Shown piece by piece: positions 32,015 through 43,229 of a stretch of 64,000 bases of DNA. Both the position numbers and the translations under genes were made by a program. The stretch is from contig CM060892.1 in the NCBI GenBank assembly GCA_030762935.1, positions 91,422,827 to 91,486,826 on the forward strand, read 5' to 3'. The notes under the pieces are model-generated. The model made no database searches. It saw nothing but the letters and a program-made list of their open reading frames with translations, and was not told where the DNA came from. Source of the DNA: Hymenopus coronatus. Its lineage: Eukaryota; Arthropoda; Insecta; Mantodea; Hymenopodidae. Numbering within the stretch: the first letter of the stretch is position 1; each line of letters opens with the position of its first letter.

Positions 32015-33072
32015 AATCAGATGTATTACACTCACATGACTTTCACTAGCTGTTCTACAAACCAACTTCTTGCAAAAGAGTATTCCTCTTTCTACACAAT
32101 GCTAATCAAGATGAGCATTAGCAGAATGTTCGTATTACTTAGTTCCTTATAAGTAGAAGGGAACTAAAGGAATGCGTTGTACTAAAATGATTGTCAAATG
32201 TTTTAATAGTGATTATGCGATTCCCATTGGAAGTCGCTTCTTTGCTTGGTCAGGAGTAGAACAAAAGAAAAATGGACACTTTCTTTCTGGGAAAAGTATA
32301 AGCACTTTACAATTGAAACCAATACTATTGACAAGGAATATCTCAGAAACGGTTAATTCCAGAACAAAAACGTAATGAACGTAAATTGTGTGTTTTGACG
32401 AGATCTACATTTTTTGTGCCGTAAGTTTTTGTTTATCTCTTGCGGTTTAGCAGTTAAGCAAAATTCGGCGAAATTCATACAGAATAAAGAGGTCTTCAGA
32501 CTCTATTTCCAGAAAATTAAATATATACATTTTATTTGGGATGTAAATATCTTTAATATAAGGGATTTTAATAAAAATCGTTAGATCCTTTTTGAGAAAA
32601 TCAAAATTTTTGAAAATTGTTCCATGTAAATGGGTAGTTTGTGTTTTAAAAGTCTTCGTGTTGCATCCTTGGAAGTTGCCAACCTAAATTCCAATTTTTT
32701 CTTTTTTTTTGGGCTATGCTGTCCTCAGATACATACACACAGACAGACAGATGTACACACGGACCTTTTTCTACAAATGCTTATTTTGGACTCAGTATAT
32801 TAAAGACAATTTTATCAATTAATTTTACAAAAAAAAAATATTTAATTCAAATATATAATACAAATTTCATAATTAAACAATTTTATTGATTTCAGATTAC
32901 ATCGAATCGCACGATTAACAGCTTCAGTGTAAATGAAAATCTTAACCTTAAGTTTAACCTGTTTACTCGGACCCCAAGACATATATTTCGGGTGAAATCC
33001 AGACATCAAAATTTTGGATGGAATACAATACCTTCCCTATATATTATACATACGAGCTAGAGAAAGCAATAA
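32015..33072 (-). mobile_element. Rep-A copy with a 173-bp AT-rich insert
   Basis: End B near 32020 is decayed (TCACATGACTTTCAC). The body is complete down to a CACACAGACAGACAG tract (32732-32760) and GGACTCAG at 32800. An AT-rich insert, about 32801-32973, follows before the end-A part resumes at CCCCAAGACATATATTTCGG and ends GAGCTAGAGAAAGCAA. Confidence 0.82.
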
Positions 33073-34125
33073 CCTATCACAAAGTGTGCGGAGAGAAAAT
33101 GTTATGCCCGAAAAATAGAAGCACACAGGCGGAAAGTAATCAATAACACCTATGCCTCCAGTCATACGCACATATGGCAGGAGTTTTACACAAATTTCAC
33201 CAAAGGGAATTAAACGAGATGCAATAGTATGTTCGATAATGTTCTATGCAAACGATGGCATGCCAGCGCATTTAATTCCTCTCTTCGTCCTTTTACAAGC
33301 TTCAGTTATGATTTACTTTCCCAATGTTGCTTCTGAAAGTCAATACCAATATGAATATGAATGCAGCCTTTTCTGTTTCGCTTTTATCTTAGAGCCTCCC
33401 TACAGTGGGACACATCGCAAATCTAGATGGGGAAAAAATTAACTTCTTTCATAATGAACTGATCTGTAGTTTTTTTTTCGCATAAAAGGAATAAGTGAAA
33501 AGTCATTAATGTATACAAATCCTGTACACATTTTGATAATAGAAATAACCGCTTCATTTACAATGAATATGTCATAATTATTTAATCACTGCTTCGTTAG
33601 CTTATTTTCATACAACTTTGCATAGGAGTTACAAGCAACATGCTGTAATGATATAAGAAGAATGCTTTGTCGGATGGAAAAAAGCGCATTTATAGGGGAA
33701 ATTTGGATTTTTATTTATTTATTAGTCTGACTCATAAATGAGTTTGGTTAGTGACACATAATAATACTATATCTACGTTAAGAGCAAAAAAAAAAAAAAT
33801 ATATTGAACGAGTATTGCAGAAAATATTTTACGATACTTTATAATATTTATATTAAAGTAAGTAGGGAAAAACTGGAAGATTATAAAAAATGTGAAACAA
33901 CAATAACTTTATAACAATAAAAGAGAATCATTACAAAACTAGCGTTTTCTGCTACAGCATTTTTTATGATGTTCTGTGTGATTGTTTGTTTAATACTCCT
34001 TCTGAGTCATTAACAGATATCATTAAGTTTTGCACAAGAGCTATATAATATCTAAAAAAAATTGTACAATAGATAATACTATTATAAAAGAGAAATTTAA
34101 ATATAAAAATGTTATATTCCACTCT
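33073..34125. other. No gene recognised
   Basis: AT-rich. A 96-codon open frame at 33152-33442 resembles no family I know. It has no codon or context support. Confidence 0.4.
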
Positions 34126-34129
34126 CTAT

Positions 34130-34905
34130 TCTCTAACAAATGATTTTTAAAAGGCGTATTCCTCTATCTAATTTATGACAATCGAGATAAGCATTAGTAT
34201 TTATCAAGTTATTACAGGCTTCCTTGTAAGTAAAATGTATATAAAGGAACACGTTGGTCAAATATTTTAAAAGCTGAGAGCTTTATGATTCAAATTCGTT
34301 TATTTTAATAGCCGGAGTTGGCAAATTCCCGTATGGGAAAAGTTTCAAGTATTTTAAAAGTGAAAAAATAACAAAGAATATATCGGAAAAGGTCAACCGC
34401 AAGGGAAAAATGTATAATAATACATTGTGTGTTAAGGTGATATATTATTTTCTGTGTAGTAAGTTTGGTCTATCACTTAGGGTTTATGCAGAAGTCATAG
34501 ACATCATACAGAATGGAGAAGTATTTAGAAAATATTCCCGTATAGTCAAGATGTATAATTTATTTATCACAGAAATATGTATAATATATGATCTTTTAAT
34601 CATAATTGTTACAGCCATTTTTGAGAAAATCAAATTGTTCAAACCTTTTCCATGTAAAGGTTAGATTGGGGCGGAGAAATTTTCCTCAGAAATCTTCGTG
34701 TCTCATTCATGAAGACACTAAACGTAATACCAATTTTGATATTTTATCGACAACACACATACACAAGCCCGGTACCTTATTCTAAAATGTTTATTTTGGA
34801 GATAGGGAACCCTAAAACGTGTAATTTTGGTGAGATCTCTATATTAAACTTTTTGTTAGAAGGCAACACCTGTTTTGCCTATGTACGAAGTAGAGAACTT
34901 CTTTG
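34130..34905 (-). mobile_element. Rep-A copy, nearly complete, diverged
   Basis: ACAATCGAGATAAGCATTAG, TTCCTTGTAAGTAAAATG, GGCAAATTCCCGTATGGG, TGTGTGTTAAGGTGATATA, GCCATTTTTGAGAAAATC, TTCCATGTAAAGGTTAG, ATCTTCGTGTCTCATTC, and a very short CACACATACACA spot where the microsatellite should be. Confidence 0.75.
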
Positions 34906-35454
34906 TAATTCTAAAGCTTTAATAAAGAGTTAAAGTAGCATACTGCTTTATGTAAAAATTCTGAATGCATTTGGATTATAGAAAACTATCCCTTTATAGG
35001 GATATATTTAGACAAAATAACCAGCAGTTTGCAGTACTTTATAAAACTTTGTAATGTGTTATGTGCAAATCCTGTGAATACAATTGGATATATAATAGAA
35101 ACTGCATCTACAGGGTATATATCCATGTATTGTACTGACTGTCTTTTACCTGCGAAAAATAAATGTATTAATATCTTATTGATACATTAATATTTATCTT
35201 CACTCTGTCGTTTACTAGTAGTGATACAAATTATTCTTGCGAAATTTTGTTTTTCCAGATACATTAATTTAAGTAGGAGAAACCTTTGGAACATATTTCA
35301 CTTGAATAGAAAACGAAGAGCAACAGTCAATTTTTTTAGATCTAGACTTAACATTTCCTTCATTTTCTATGCAATCGCGACCAAGAACAGATCAAAAGGA
35401 TTTTAAAGTATGGAACAATTTTAGCCATTAATAAACGTATGTCTCATAAATGTT
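34906..35454. other. No gene recognised
   Basis: AT-rich sequence. Nothing is supported. Confidence 0.35.
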
Positions 35455-36745
35455 TTATATCACATAAAACTTATTTAGAATAAGTTGTGTGTTTTAAATT
35501 ATCTACATTTTTGCGTAGTCTGTTTTATATATCGCTTCACATTTATCAATTATACAAGATAATATAAAATTGCTTTCGAATCAAGAGAAATTCACAGGCT
35601 ACTCCCCGAAAATTAAAGATACATGTTTTATTTTTAATGTTAATACATTGGCTGTATAAAAAATAATGAGAACTATTTTTTTTTCTGAAATGACTTTTCT
35701 GACAAAGTCTTAGTCGCATACCTTCAATATAATCATCCCTGCTATTTATTATCGTTTGCCAAATGTTCGGAAGGTGTGTACTATCTGCGCGTCTATTTCT
35801 GTTGATGTCCCGTATTGAACCACCCTATAGCATGGATAACGTCATCTATGGTGTTGTACCGGATCCCTCGCAGTGGTTCTTTCACTTTGGCATGAATTTC
35901 GTAATCACAGGGACTATCGTTACCCTTAGTGGTACAGCGTGATGCAGTATTACCCGATCAATGCAAAAATGAATATCACTTTCACAGAACTTGGTATAGC
36001 CCGCAAATTCCTTGGACGAGGAGAGGTGGGAGGCCTTCATTCATTGAGACGCTGCCTACTTCCTGCAACATCACCTTTGTCCAGAGCTCAGGTGAAAGCG
36101 ACATTTCATGGATCAGCATCCCATTATTCTGCATGCCAATGCAAGATGCCACATCCCTGCTGCTGTCCTGAACCTCTTGAGCCGCTGGCACCGTACTCAC
36201 TCGACACGAGTCCCTGTGGTTACCATCTCCGTGCCAAAGTAAAAGAACCACTGCGAGGGATCCGGTACAACACCAGAGATGACATTATCCATGGTACAGG
36301 GTATCAATGCGGGATATCAATAGAAAAAGACGCGCTGATGGTATATGACGCCTTCCGTACATCTGGCAATGGTCATATATATGTAACCTGGGCGATTATA
36401 TTGGGATCGAACTATAAGCAGATTTATCAATAAAAGACATTTCAGAGATAGGAATAGTTTATTAATTTTTATCCAGTGCATGTATATGGTATTTAAATTA
36501 AAAGTGTTAGTCATTTCTGGGAAAGTCAAAAATTTCGAAAAATATTGCATGCAAAGCGAGATTTGATATATGGGAGTTTTGTTGTAAATCGTGTTGTTTT
36601 TTAGAATGATACCAGACTTATTAACTTTTCGTTTTTGAGTTATGCTGTTTACGCACCTTCATAGTCCGCTTGCTTATTCATTTTTTATTCAAGGAGTCTC
36701 AAAATGTGTATATCCGGTAAACAACGTTTCCCTACTTGCTATTCG
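35455..36745 (-). mobile_element. Rep-A copy interrupted by a second mariner derivative
   Basis: The left piece, 35455-35675, matches the GTTGTGTGTTTTAA-TTATC to GAGAACTATTTTT blocks. The right piece, about 36465-36745, matches ATGGTATTT-AATTAAAA-GTTAG through TTTTCGTTTTTGAGTTATGC to a decayed end A. The two pieces overlap by about 40 bp of the Rep-A consensus, so the history is more complex than one clean insertion. Confidence 0.65.
35676..36454. mobile_element. Second mariner family, two inverted 3' halves
   Basis: A different mariner from the one at 30552. The plus strand at about 36110-36220 encodes ILHANARCHIPAAVLNLLSRW, then after a frameshift SPCGYHLRAKVKEPLRGIRY and NTRDDIIH. These match the second-Asp region and the ...SPCDY..-KVKEPLRG signature of a mariner subgroup, but both visible Asp codons are lost (HAN, PCGY). 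On the minus strand, 35895-35710 repeats the KVKEPLRGIRYNT segment and the C-terminal part, about 75-80% alike by eye. Ends share TCTGAAATGNCTTTT in inverted orientation (35684 on; 36445 back), with TA at 35674 and 36455. The first-Asp half is missing from both arms. Confidence 0.75.
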
Positions 36746-37269
36746 TAGTAGAAAAACAGTTAGGAGCTAAATTGTTATGTAGCGTAAGCTATGCGCCTTC
36801 TATTCAAATTAATTGCAATTTAGACTCCTGAAAATTTAACAGACCACTGAAACCTAATAGTAGGTTAAAAGCGGTGCAAAGTATAGCCGACGGTTTCATA
36901 TTCTAATTATGCAGGAAATAAAAGGGAAAATATTAAAAGCACTCAACAGAAACCTTGTGGAATCACATGCATAATAAATCTTCCACGGTTTACTGCCACA
37001 GCAAACCCTAACCAAACACATCTGCAACAAGTGATAAAACGAGTGAAAGAGAATATCTGACTGCTATCTTGGGTTGGGGTAGTTTCCAGCTTATTACACC
37101 GCGGTTGATGTAAAGCAATCTGCTTTCTCAGAATGAATGCATAAGTGTATTTATTTAAATACCAGTATCCAAACACTGATCTTCATCAATCACACAGATC
37201 CACAGACCTTACATGCTTTTGCAATTCAGAAAATAATAAGCAAAATTAAAAACAAGGAATGAAAAGAGT
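36746..37269. other. No gene recognised
   Basis: AT-rich sequence with no supported feature. Confidence 0.35.
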
Positions 37270-37271
37270 GA

Positions 37272-38137
37272 ACATTCACATTACTTTCTCTACGTCTCTG
37301 CAACAAAGTATTGTTAAAAAGCTTAGGAGCTTATGTTCTATTTGCTTCATGCTAATCGAGAAAAAATTAGCACAATAGCTTCCTTGTAAGTAGAACCGAA
37401 ATAAGGGAGTACCATAAGTTAAAGGGTAAGTCAAAAGCTGGTTGCTATGTAACTGAAGTTCCTTTGTTTGTATGGACAGGAGCTGACAAATTCCCGTATG
37501 AGAAAAGTATGTTTTTCAAAGCTGAAACAAAAAAAAAAAACAAAAAAAACAAGGATTATCTCAGAAACCATCAACTCCAAGAAAAAAACGTATATAACAG
37601 AAGTTGTGTGTTTTAACGTGCTCTACATTTTTTGTGTGGTAAGTTTCTGTCCATCTCTTACGGTTTAGCAGTTATGCAAAATTCATCCAGAATAAAGTAG
37701 CTTTCAGAAGCTATTCCCAGAAAATTCAAGATATACACTTCATTTGTCAGGTAAATATCTTTAACATACGATATTTTAATCAAAATCTTTGGAGCCATTT
37801 TTAAGAAAATCAAAATTTTAGAAAAACGTTTCATGTAAAGGGTAGTTGGGAGGGGGATTTTCTTGAAAATCTTCGTATCGCATCTTTGGAAGATACCGAA
37901 TTTAAATACCAAGTTTGGTATTTAGCGGTATTTTTGTTTTTGAGCTATGCTGCACACACACGCACACACAGACACACACACACAGACACACACACACGGA
38001 TATTTTCCCAAAAATGCTTTAATTGGATTAAGGAGGTCTCAAAACATATATTTACGGTGAAATCTTGGTATCGAAATTTTGGGTGCAATACAATATCTTC
38101 TCTATAAACTGTACATAGTACGTATAGAGAAAGTAAA
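37272..38137 (-). mobile_element. Rep-A copy, complete (about 866 bp)
   Basis: Begins ACATTCACATTACTTTCTC and ends TAGAGAAAGTAAAAAC, showing the shared ACTTTCTCTA inverted ends. The CA microsatellite is 37951-37998. CTTCGTATCGCATCTTTGG and TACCAAGTTTGGTATTTAGCG are intact. This is the best copy for defining termini. Confidence 0.9.
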
Positions 38138-38479
38138 AACAAACACATTTAAATACAGTATCTTAAATTTACAACACACATTAAACGGAAAACAGTATTC
38201 CAAGCATATGTGTACCCTGCTTAGCAAACAAATACACTTAAGAGAGATATATACACACAACACTAGCACCACAACAAAACAATGGCCGTAAAGGAAGATA
38301 AAAAGATATATAAAATATTATAATCACTTTTTAGCTCTTCTTATCACTCCCCTCTTCCCTACTATCAGCCATCTCCGGGAATACAATTGAAATTTGTTCT
38401 GTTCGCTTACTAGTAGTAAGAAAAAAACAGAAAACAAAAAACAAAACAAAAAAAGACAAGAAACGTTCAAAGTTTGGTA
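38138..38479. other. No gene recognised
   Basis: AT-rich, with an A-rich run at 38420-38460. Nothing is supported. Confidence 0.35.
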
Positions 38480-39052
38480 GTGAAACCAACAATTCGAAAT
38501 ATCTCTACAAAAAATCTATAAGAAAATTGTGTGTATGTAAATGACACCTACAATTTGTATTAGTAAGGTTTAGTCTCTCTCTTATCTTTTACCAGTTACA
38601 CAAAAGTTTTGCAAAAGCCATCCAGAAGAAGAGGTCTTCATTCACAGAAAGTTCAAGAGATACATTTCGGTTGTCATGAAAAATATGTTAAACATATGAC
38701 ATTTTAATAAAAATCACAAACTAAAATTTTCGAAAATGTTCCGTGTATTGACCAGTGGGATTTTCTTGAAAATTTTTGTGTTGCATACTTTGAAGATATT
38801 TAACTTAAATATGTATCAAGTTTGGTATTTAATTGACATTTTGTTTTTCAGCTATGCTGCCCCACACACATACATATACACACGCACGCGCGCGCGCGCG
38901 GACTTTGTTTCTAAACTGTTTTTTTTTTTTTATAAGAGGGTCTGAAAACAGGTATCTCTGGTGAAATCTCGGTATAGAATTTTTGAGTGGATTACAATAC
39001 CTTCTCTGTCAACTACGTATACATTGTACTAACGGGCTAGAGAAAATAGAGA
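38480..39052 (-). mobile_element. Rep-A copy, end-B third missing
   Basis: From AAACCAACAATTCGAAATATC through TACCAGTTACACAAAAG, CTTGAAAATTTTTGTGTTGC, CAAGTTTGGTATTTAATTG, a CA/CG tract (38863-38900) and GGTGAAATCTCGGTATAG to GGGCTAGAGAAAATAG. Confidence 0.82.
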
Positions 39053-39309
39053 TAAACACAATAATAATATATTCAAAAACATTGTTTAGTAGTTGCTGCT
39101 CTTCTTTCTTCGCAATTTATGAATGAACTTATTTGAACATATTCTCTTACATATTACTTATATTGTATTTACAAAAAATTCTTTGCTGTAAATATTTTTT
39201 GCTGACCTTAATAGTATTGCTACCTCAGTTTTTCTAGCTCCCTGGAAATTTGGCTTAACTGGGTTAAACTCAACTTCCTTTCCCATTATGTTCCCTATAA
39301 TCTTCTTTA

Positions 39310-39393
39310 CTTATTGGAGAGGGATTTGAACCACGGATTTCCCAGTCTCTAGCTGGTTGCTCTACCACTGAGCTACCATGGTAACATACCGGC
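39310..39393 (-). mobile_element. tRNA-like head (SINE3-like)
   Basis: The minus strand reads GGTAGCTCAGTGGTAGAGCA (A box) and CCGTGGTTCAAATCCCTCTCC (B box). The acceptor stem does not pair, so a functional tRNA is unlikely. The tail differs from the + copy 80 bp away. Confidence 0.6.
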
Positions 39394-39468
39394 ATAGTAT
39401 TAAACTTCTCAATTGACTCGCATGTTTCCCGGTTTCCACTTTTAAGAAGCTTATTATCGTACCGGCAT

Positions 39469-39590
39469 GCTGTCGTGTTAGCTCAGTGGTAGAGCAACCG
39501 GCTAGAGACCGGGAGATCTGTAATCCAAATCCCGGCTATGGCGTTGAATTTTTCAGTCTGACTCTACCTATCCAACTCCTGTTCTACTTA
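39469..39590 (+). mobile_element. SINE3 head and tail
   Basis: GTTAGCTCAGTGGTAGAGCA (A box) is intact. CTGTAATCCAAATCCC is a damaged B box. The tail GGCTATGGCGTTGAATTTTT then CAGTCTGACTCTACC is shared with the minus-strand copy at 61880. The two heads at 39.3 and 39.5 kb point away from a common 75-bp centre. Confidence 0.6.
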
Positions 39591-40079
39591 CGGTTTCTGT
39601 GAGAAGACCATTAAATTATCATACTTCTCTACTTAATAGTTGCTTTATCTTCATGATGTATTTCTTTTTCATACAGCTCAGAACTTTCCATACACAGCTA
39701 TTTCTAAACTCTTCTTTTCTCGTTAAATGTTTTTCTCTCAAATGCTTTTGTGTTCATTTTGTATTTTTTTTCTGCTATTCCTTACCTCTTCTTATTTCAT
39801 TACATTCAGTTAGATAATACAATTTGCTTTGTTTCCCTCACATAGTTCACTTACTTTTCTTTGCACAATTTATTGTATGCTGTAGAACCTACCAAATGTA
39901 TATTAATTTGCAAGCTGTTTAAGTGAAGACATTTTCATCTGATATTAGCTGTACTTATATCCATCTTTAGAAGTGCACAATAAAGTCACAGTTACGTATT
40001 ACCTGAAATCCGAACTGCCCATTATATTTCCTTTCTTTAGCTATCAATTGCCATCATTGTCACAAAGAGTTTTGATCAT
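39591..40079. other. No gene recognised
   Basis: T-rich with many CTTTTC words. The open frame at 39599-39817 is compositional. Confidence 0.35.
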
Positions 40080-40269
40080 CTACATTATCTTGTTTACAAT
40101 CCACCACTCACTCGTTCGCTCTCACACATCGCTCTTATAATCATTGACTCCCCACACATACACTTGCTCAATCACTTATACACTTACTTACTTACATATA
40201 CTCACTGATTGACTCATTAATTCAAGCATACACATTCATTGACTCACCCACACTCACTTGCTTACTCAG
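40080..40269. repeat. Degenerate ACTC/ATTC satellite, left part
   Basis: Irregular four-base words (ACTC, ATTC, TTAC, ACAC) in repeating order. The same tract resumes at about 41145, so the LINE fragment splits one satellite. Confidence 0.8.
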
Positions 40270-41145
40270 TCACTTTCTGAAATATTGAAGTTATTGACCC
40301 GGATACCAGAAGTGCCAGTAAAAACATTACAAACCATGTATGAGGCAATGGTTAGGTCTTCATTACCATATGGAAGTGAGGTGTGGGGATGGGATAGGGT
40401 AGATAAAATACAATATCGTTTCTGGAAACGTATTCTGGGATTGGGGATGGGAACTTCTAATCACAGTGTTCTTCGTGAGGTAGGATGCTGGGAAGATGCT
40501 GTATATGCTAAATTAAGTGTAGTTAGATACTGGCTGCGAATAATTAAAGGTGATCAAACAACTCTTAGAGCAATATGTTATAGGCATCAGATGAATAACA
40601 TGGAGCATCCCAAATGGCGGGCGGCGGGGCCACAACGGGGATTATCAAATATTGGCTTAAGCGATATTTAGCAAAGTGTAACGAAAATAGATATAACGTT
40701 GTGAGTAAAGTAAAAAGACGACTATGCGATATAAACAGGCAGGAAATAGAATCTGAGTGTAGAAACAAATCGTCACTGTACTTACAACACGAAATAAAAA
40801 TTGAGTGGGGTAAAGAAACATATATTTTAAAATTGAGTATGAAACAAAGATCGGAAATAGCTTGGGAGGATGGAAAAATCGTAAGGTAGTTGATGAAGCT
40901 GGTAGGCGGATTTGCCCATTATGCGGGGACCAGTGAGACTGGAGGCATATTTTGGCAGATTGCGTGCAGATGGCGGATGCCAGGAAAGAATTATTGCCGG
41001 AGTATTTGTAGCTTCAAACAGAAGAAGGACACCATTCGGGGATTTGATTCTAAACAGCCAAAACTGGCCAAGCCTGGGCACTAAGAGATAAAATATTTGT
41101 GTAAATACTGTTTGCTGTTTGACTAATACGTGGTGTAGTTGTGAG
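40270..41145 (+). mobile_element. 5'-truncated LINE, 3' end with zinc-knuckle-like motif
   Basis: The first frame (to about 40610) encodes the post-reverse-transcriptase region of insect non-LTR elements: ALQ-like TLQTMYEAMVRSSLPYGSE, VWGWDRVDKIQYRFWKRILG, and SVVRYWLRIIKGD. A frameshift near 40615 moves to the frame of IIKYWLKRYLAKCNENRYN. After 40870, RRICPLCGDQ, a stop, WRHILADC supplies the C-x2-C...H-x4-C motif common at LINE C-termini. At least one frameshift and two stops make it dead. No poly(A) tail is seen; the 3' end is GTGTAGTTGTGAG. The upstream reverse transcriptase and endonuclease are absent. Confidence 0.82.
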
Positions 41146-41805
41146 TACATTCACTTACTCTCACTTGTCTATCCATTCACTCATACACATTGACTCATTA
41201 ATTTATTCACACTCACTTATTTACTCATTCACTCGCAATCACACACTATTCACTCACACACGCACTTGTTTACTCATTCACTTGCACTCACTCATTGATT
41301 CACACACACTTACTTGTTTGTTCATTTATTCATACACACGCACGCACTCGTCGATTCACAACCATTCATTGAATTACTTAAACTCGCTTATTCCCTCATT
41401 AACTCACATATATTGACTCACTCACTTACTAACTTGTTGGTTCATTCATTTAAACACACGCACTCCTTCACACTCACTTGTTTGCTCATTCACTCATACT
41501 CACTCACTTACTCATTGACTTTCACACTCACATGTTTACTCCTGCCTCAAACAAAGTCACCTGTTTACTCATTCGCTCACACATACACACACATCATTGA
41601 CTCACACTGAATTGGTTTTTCGTTCACTCACATATTCACTCTTTCACTCAAACACATACTCATTGATTCTCTGGCACACATACTTTCATACAACTACTGT
41701 TTCAGTCACACATTCACATAATGCACTCACATATATGCATACATCTCACTTATTCACTCATACACACACTCACTCAGATATAGGCATCACAATCACTTAT
41801 GCACT
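41146..41805. repeat. Degenerate ACTC/ATTC satellite, right part
   Basis: About 660 bp of CTCACT, CATTCA and ACTTGTTTACTCATT variants. The composition makes Ser/His/Thr/Leu open frames (for example 41141-41416 and 41314-41610) that are not genes. Confidence 0.85.
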
Positions 41806-41834
41806 TGTTTTTTGAATATGCAGCATGCCTCAAA

Positions 41835-42110
41835 CATTTGATTAAATACTAAACTTATTATTTAAGATAAGCATTTTTAAGGATATGATACGAATAAGTT
41901 CAAAAGAATCTCCTATCGCAAACGACTGTTCAAAAATGTGTCTAAAGTGTTTTTAACTAACAAAACATATGCAATATACTTCCAGGAGAAAAAAAAAGAT
42001 ATACTTTGAAATGTCTGCAATTGGCCTTAAATTTCCTTATTTTAATTCCTAAACCATAAGGGCTAGGCAAACTTTTACTGTCCAAAACATTTCTATCTTG
42101 ATAAAGAAAA
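41835..42110 (+). mobile_element. Rep-A central fragment, diverged
   Basis: AAATACTAAACTTATTATTTAAG, AAGGATATGATACGAA, AGAATCTCCTATCGCAAACGA, AAACCATAAGGGCTAGGC and AAACTTTTACT follow Rep-A order with many differences. Confidence 0.55.
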
Positions 42111-42595
42111 AAGTCTATGTCAAATGATATTTACTATGTTAACCATTTGTATACTAAGGTCTGATTTTCAAATACTTATAATGTTTTCAAATTCTATGTG
42201 TAATCTTGAAAAGATAAGTTCCCCTCAACAGCACGCGCCAGTATCCATATTAGGGGCTGTAGAAGTTCATGTAGCGACAGACAGCTGGGTGATATGTCTG
42301 GTCAAAAAAAGACAAGAGACAATATACTATTGGAGGAGAGAGACGTCGAGAGAAAGGCGGATGATGTTGGTTGGACCACGAGGCAGTGCAGTTTGTCGTA
42401 GAAGAGACAGAGAAGTAGGCCTTCGTAAGTCATGTACGCTATTTTAAGTTGCCTGAGTAAGGTTTTCTTTATTTCCCCACGTACAGCTGTTTAAGTTTGC
42501 TTAAGCCTCTTTGCTGTAGAAGGTAGTACTTTTTAAGGGAACACCTCTGGGAAAGTTTGAACAGTGTGGAAGCAACCAACATACGCAAAGCTCTG
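42111..42595. other. No gene recognised
   Basis: 42200-42440 is GC-richer and purine-rich on + (GAGAGAGACGTCGAGAGAAAGG). The open frame there has no recognisable domain. Confidence 0.35.
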
Positions 42596-42599
42596 TGAG

Positions 42600-42740
42600 G
42601 TGCGATTTCGTTTGTCTCCTTAGCGCGGTGGTAGCGTTGCTGCTTGCCAAACGGGAGAGATGGACCGGGGTGCACTCAGCCTCGTGTCCCTGAGGGGGGG
42701 CAATTGAGGAGCTTTTTGATGGGGAAGTAGCGATTCCAGA
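42600..42740 (+). mobile_element. tRNA-like SINE relic
   Basis: CTCCTTAGCGCGGTGGTAGC is an A-box-like start. The B box has decayed to ACCGGGGTGCACTC. CAATTGAGGAGCTTTTTGATG follows as body. It abuts a Rep-A fragment. Confidence 0.5.
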
Positions 42741-42747
42741 ATATGAG

Positions 42748-43229
42748 GGGGGAGGGTTAAACTTATATACTAAGTTTGGTATTTTACCCACTTGTCGTTT
42801 TTGAGTTGTACTCACAGACACACAGATGTACAAACGGACCTTTTCTTTTTGGAGACAGGAAACCCTAAAACGCCTATTTGGGTGGAATGCAATACCTTCT
42901 GTCGCCCTCCGTGGTGCAATGGTTACCATGCTGACTTCATATACCTAAGCACGCCGGCGGAAGACGATGGCTTTTTTCGGGCGTAAAAATCCTTAGCATG
43001 GCTTCCTTTAGAAAGGAATCAAAGCTGTGAGTCCCTTTACGTATATTTACGGCACGTAAAAGAACCTCAAGCCTGATAGAGAGGCTTCTGAGCAAAATTA
43101 AGCGGTCTTTCACGTCCAGTATAGAATGGGACGCAGTTAAAGGGCGTCTGTAAATAAAACGCCATTTCTTTTCATTTGCAATATCTTCTCTATACACTAT
43201 GTACATAGTAGGTGTAGAGAAAGTAATAA
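42748..43229 (-). mobile_element. Rep-A end-A part split by SINE2
   Basis: TACTAAGTTTGGTATTTTACC, a CACAGACACACAG tract and GGAATGCAATACCTTCT to 42900; it resumes after the SINE with TGCAATATCTTCTC and CACTATGTACATAGTAGG, ending GTAGAGAAAGTAATA. Confidence 0.85.
42901..43176 (+). mobile_element. SINE2 nested in Rep-A, 13-bp TSD
   Basis: GTCGCCCTCCGTGGTGCAATGG head; the B box is partly deleted (CTAAGCACGCCGGCGG). The body collinear with 13308 ends GCGTCTGTAAATAAAACG. TSD is TGCAATACCTTCT (42888-42900) against TGCAATATCTTCT (43177-43189). Confidence 0.9.

Noticed and set aside
35982..36251. Minus-strand 89-codon frame with a mariner-like word (ELWTKVM)
   Set aside because: The real transposase remnant here is on the plus strand (HAN..., KVKEPLRG); the antisense match is short and isolated.
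39469..39545. Possible functional tRNA gene
   Set aside because: The A box is good but the T-arm/B box is broken and the acceptor stem does not pair; a tail shared with 61880 marks it as a SINE.
41141..41815. His/Ser/Thr/Leu-rich open frames
   Set aside because: They are translations of the ACTC/ATTC satellite.
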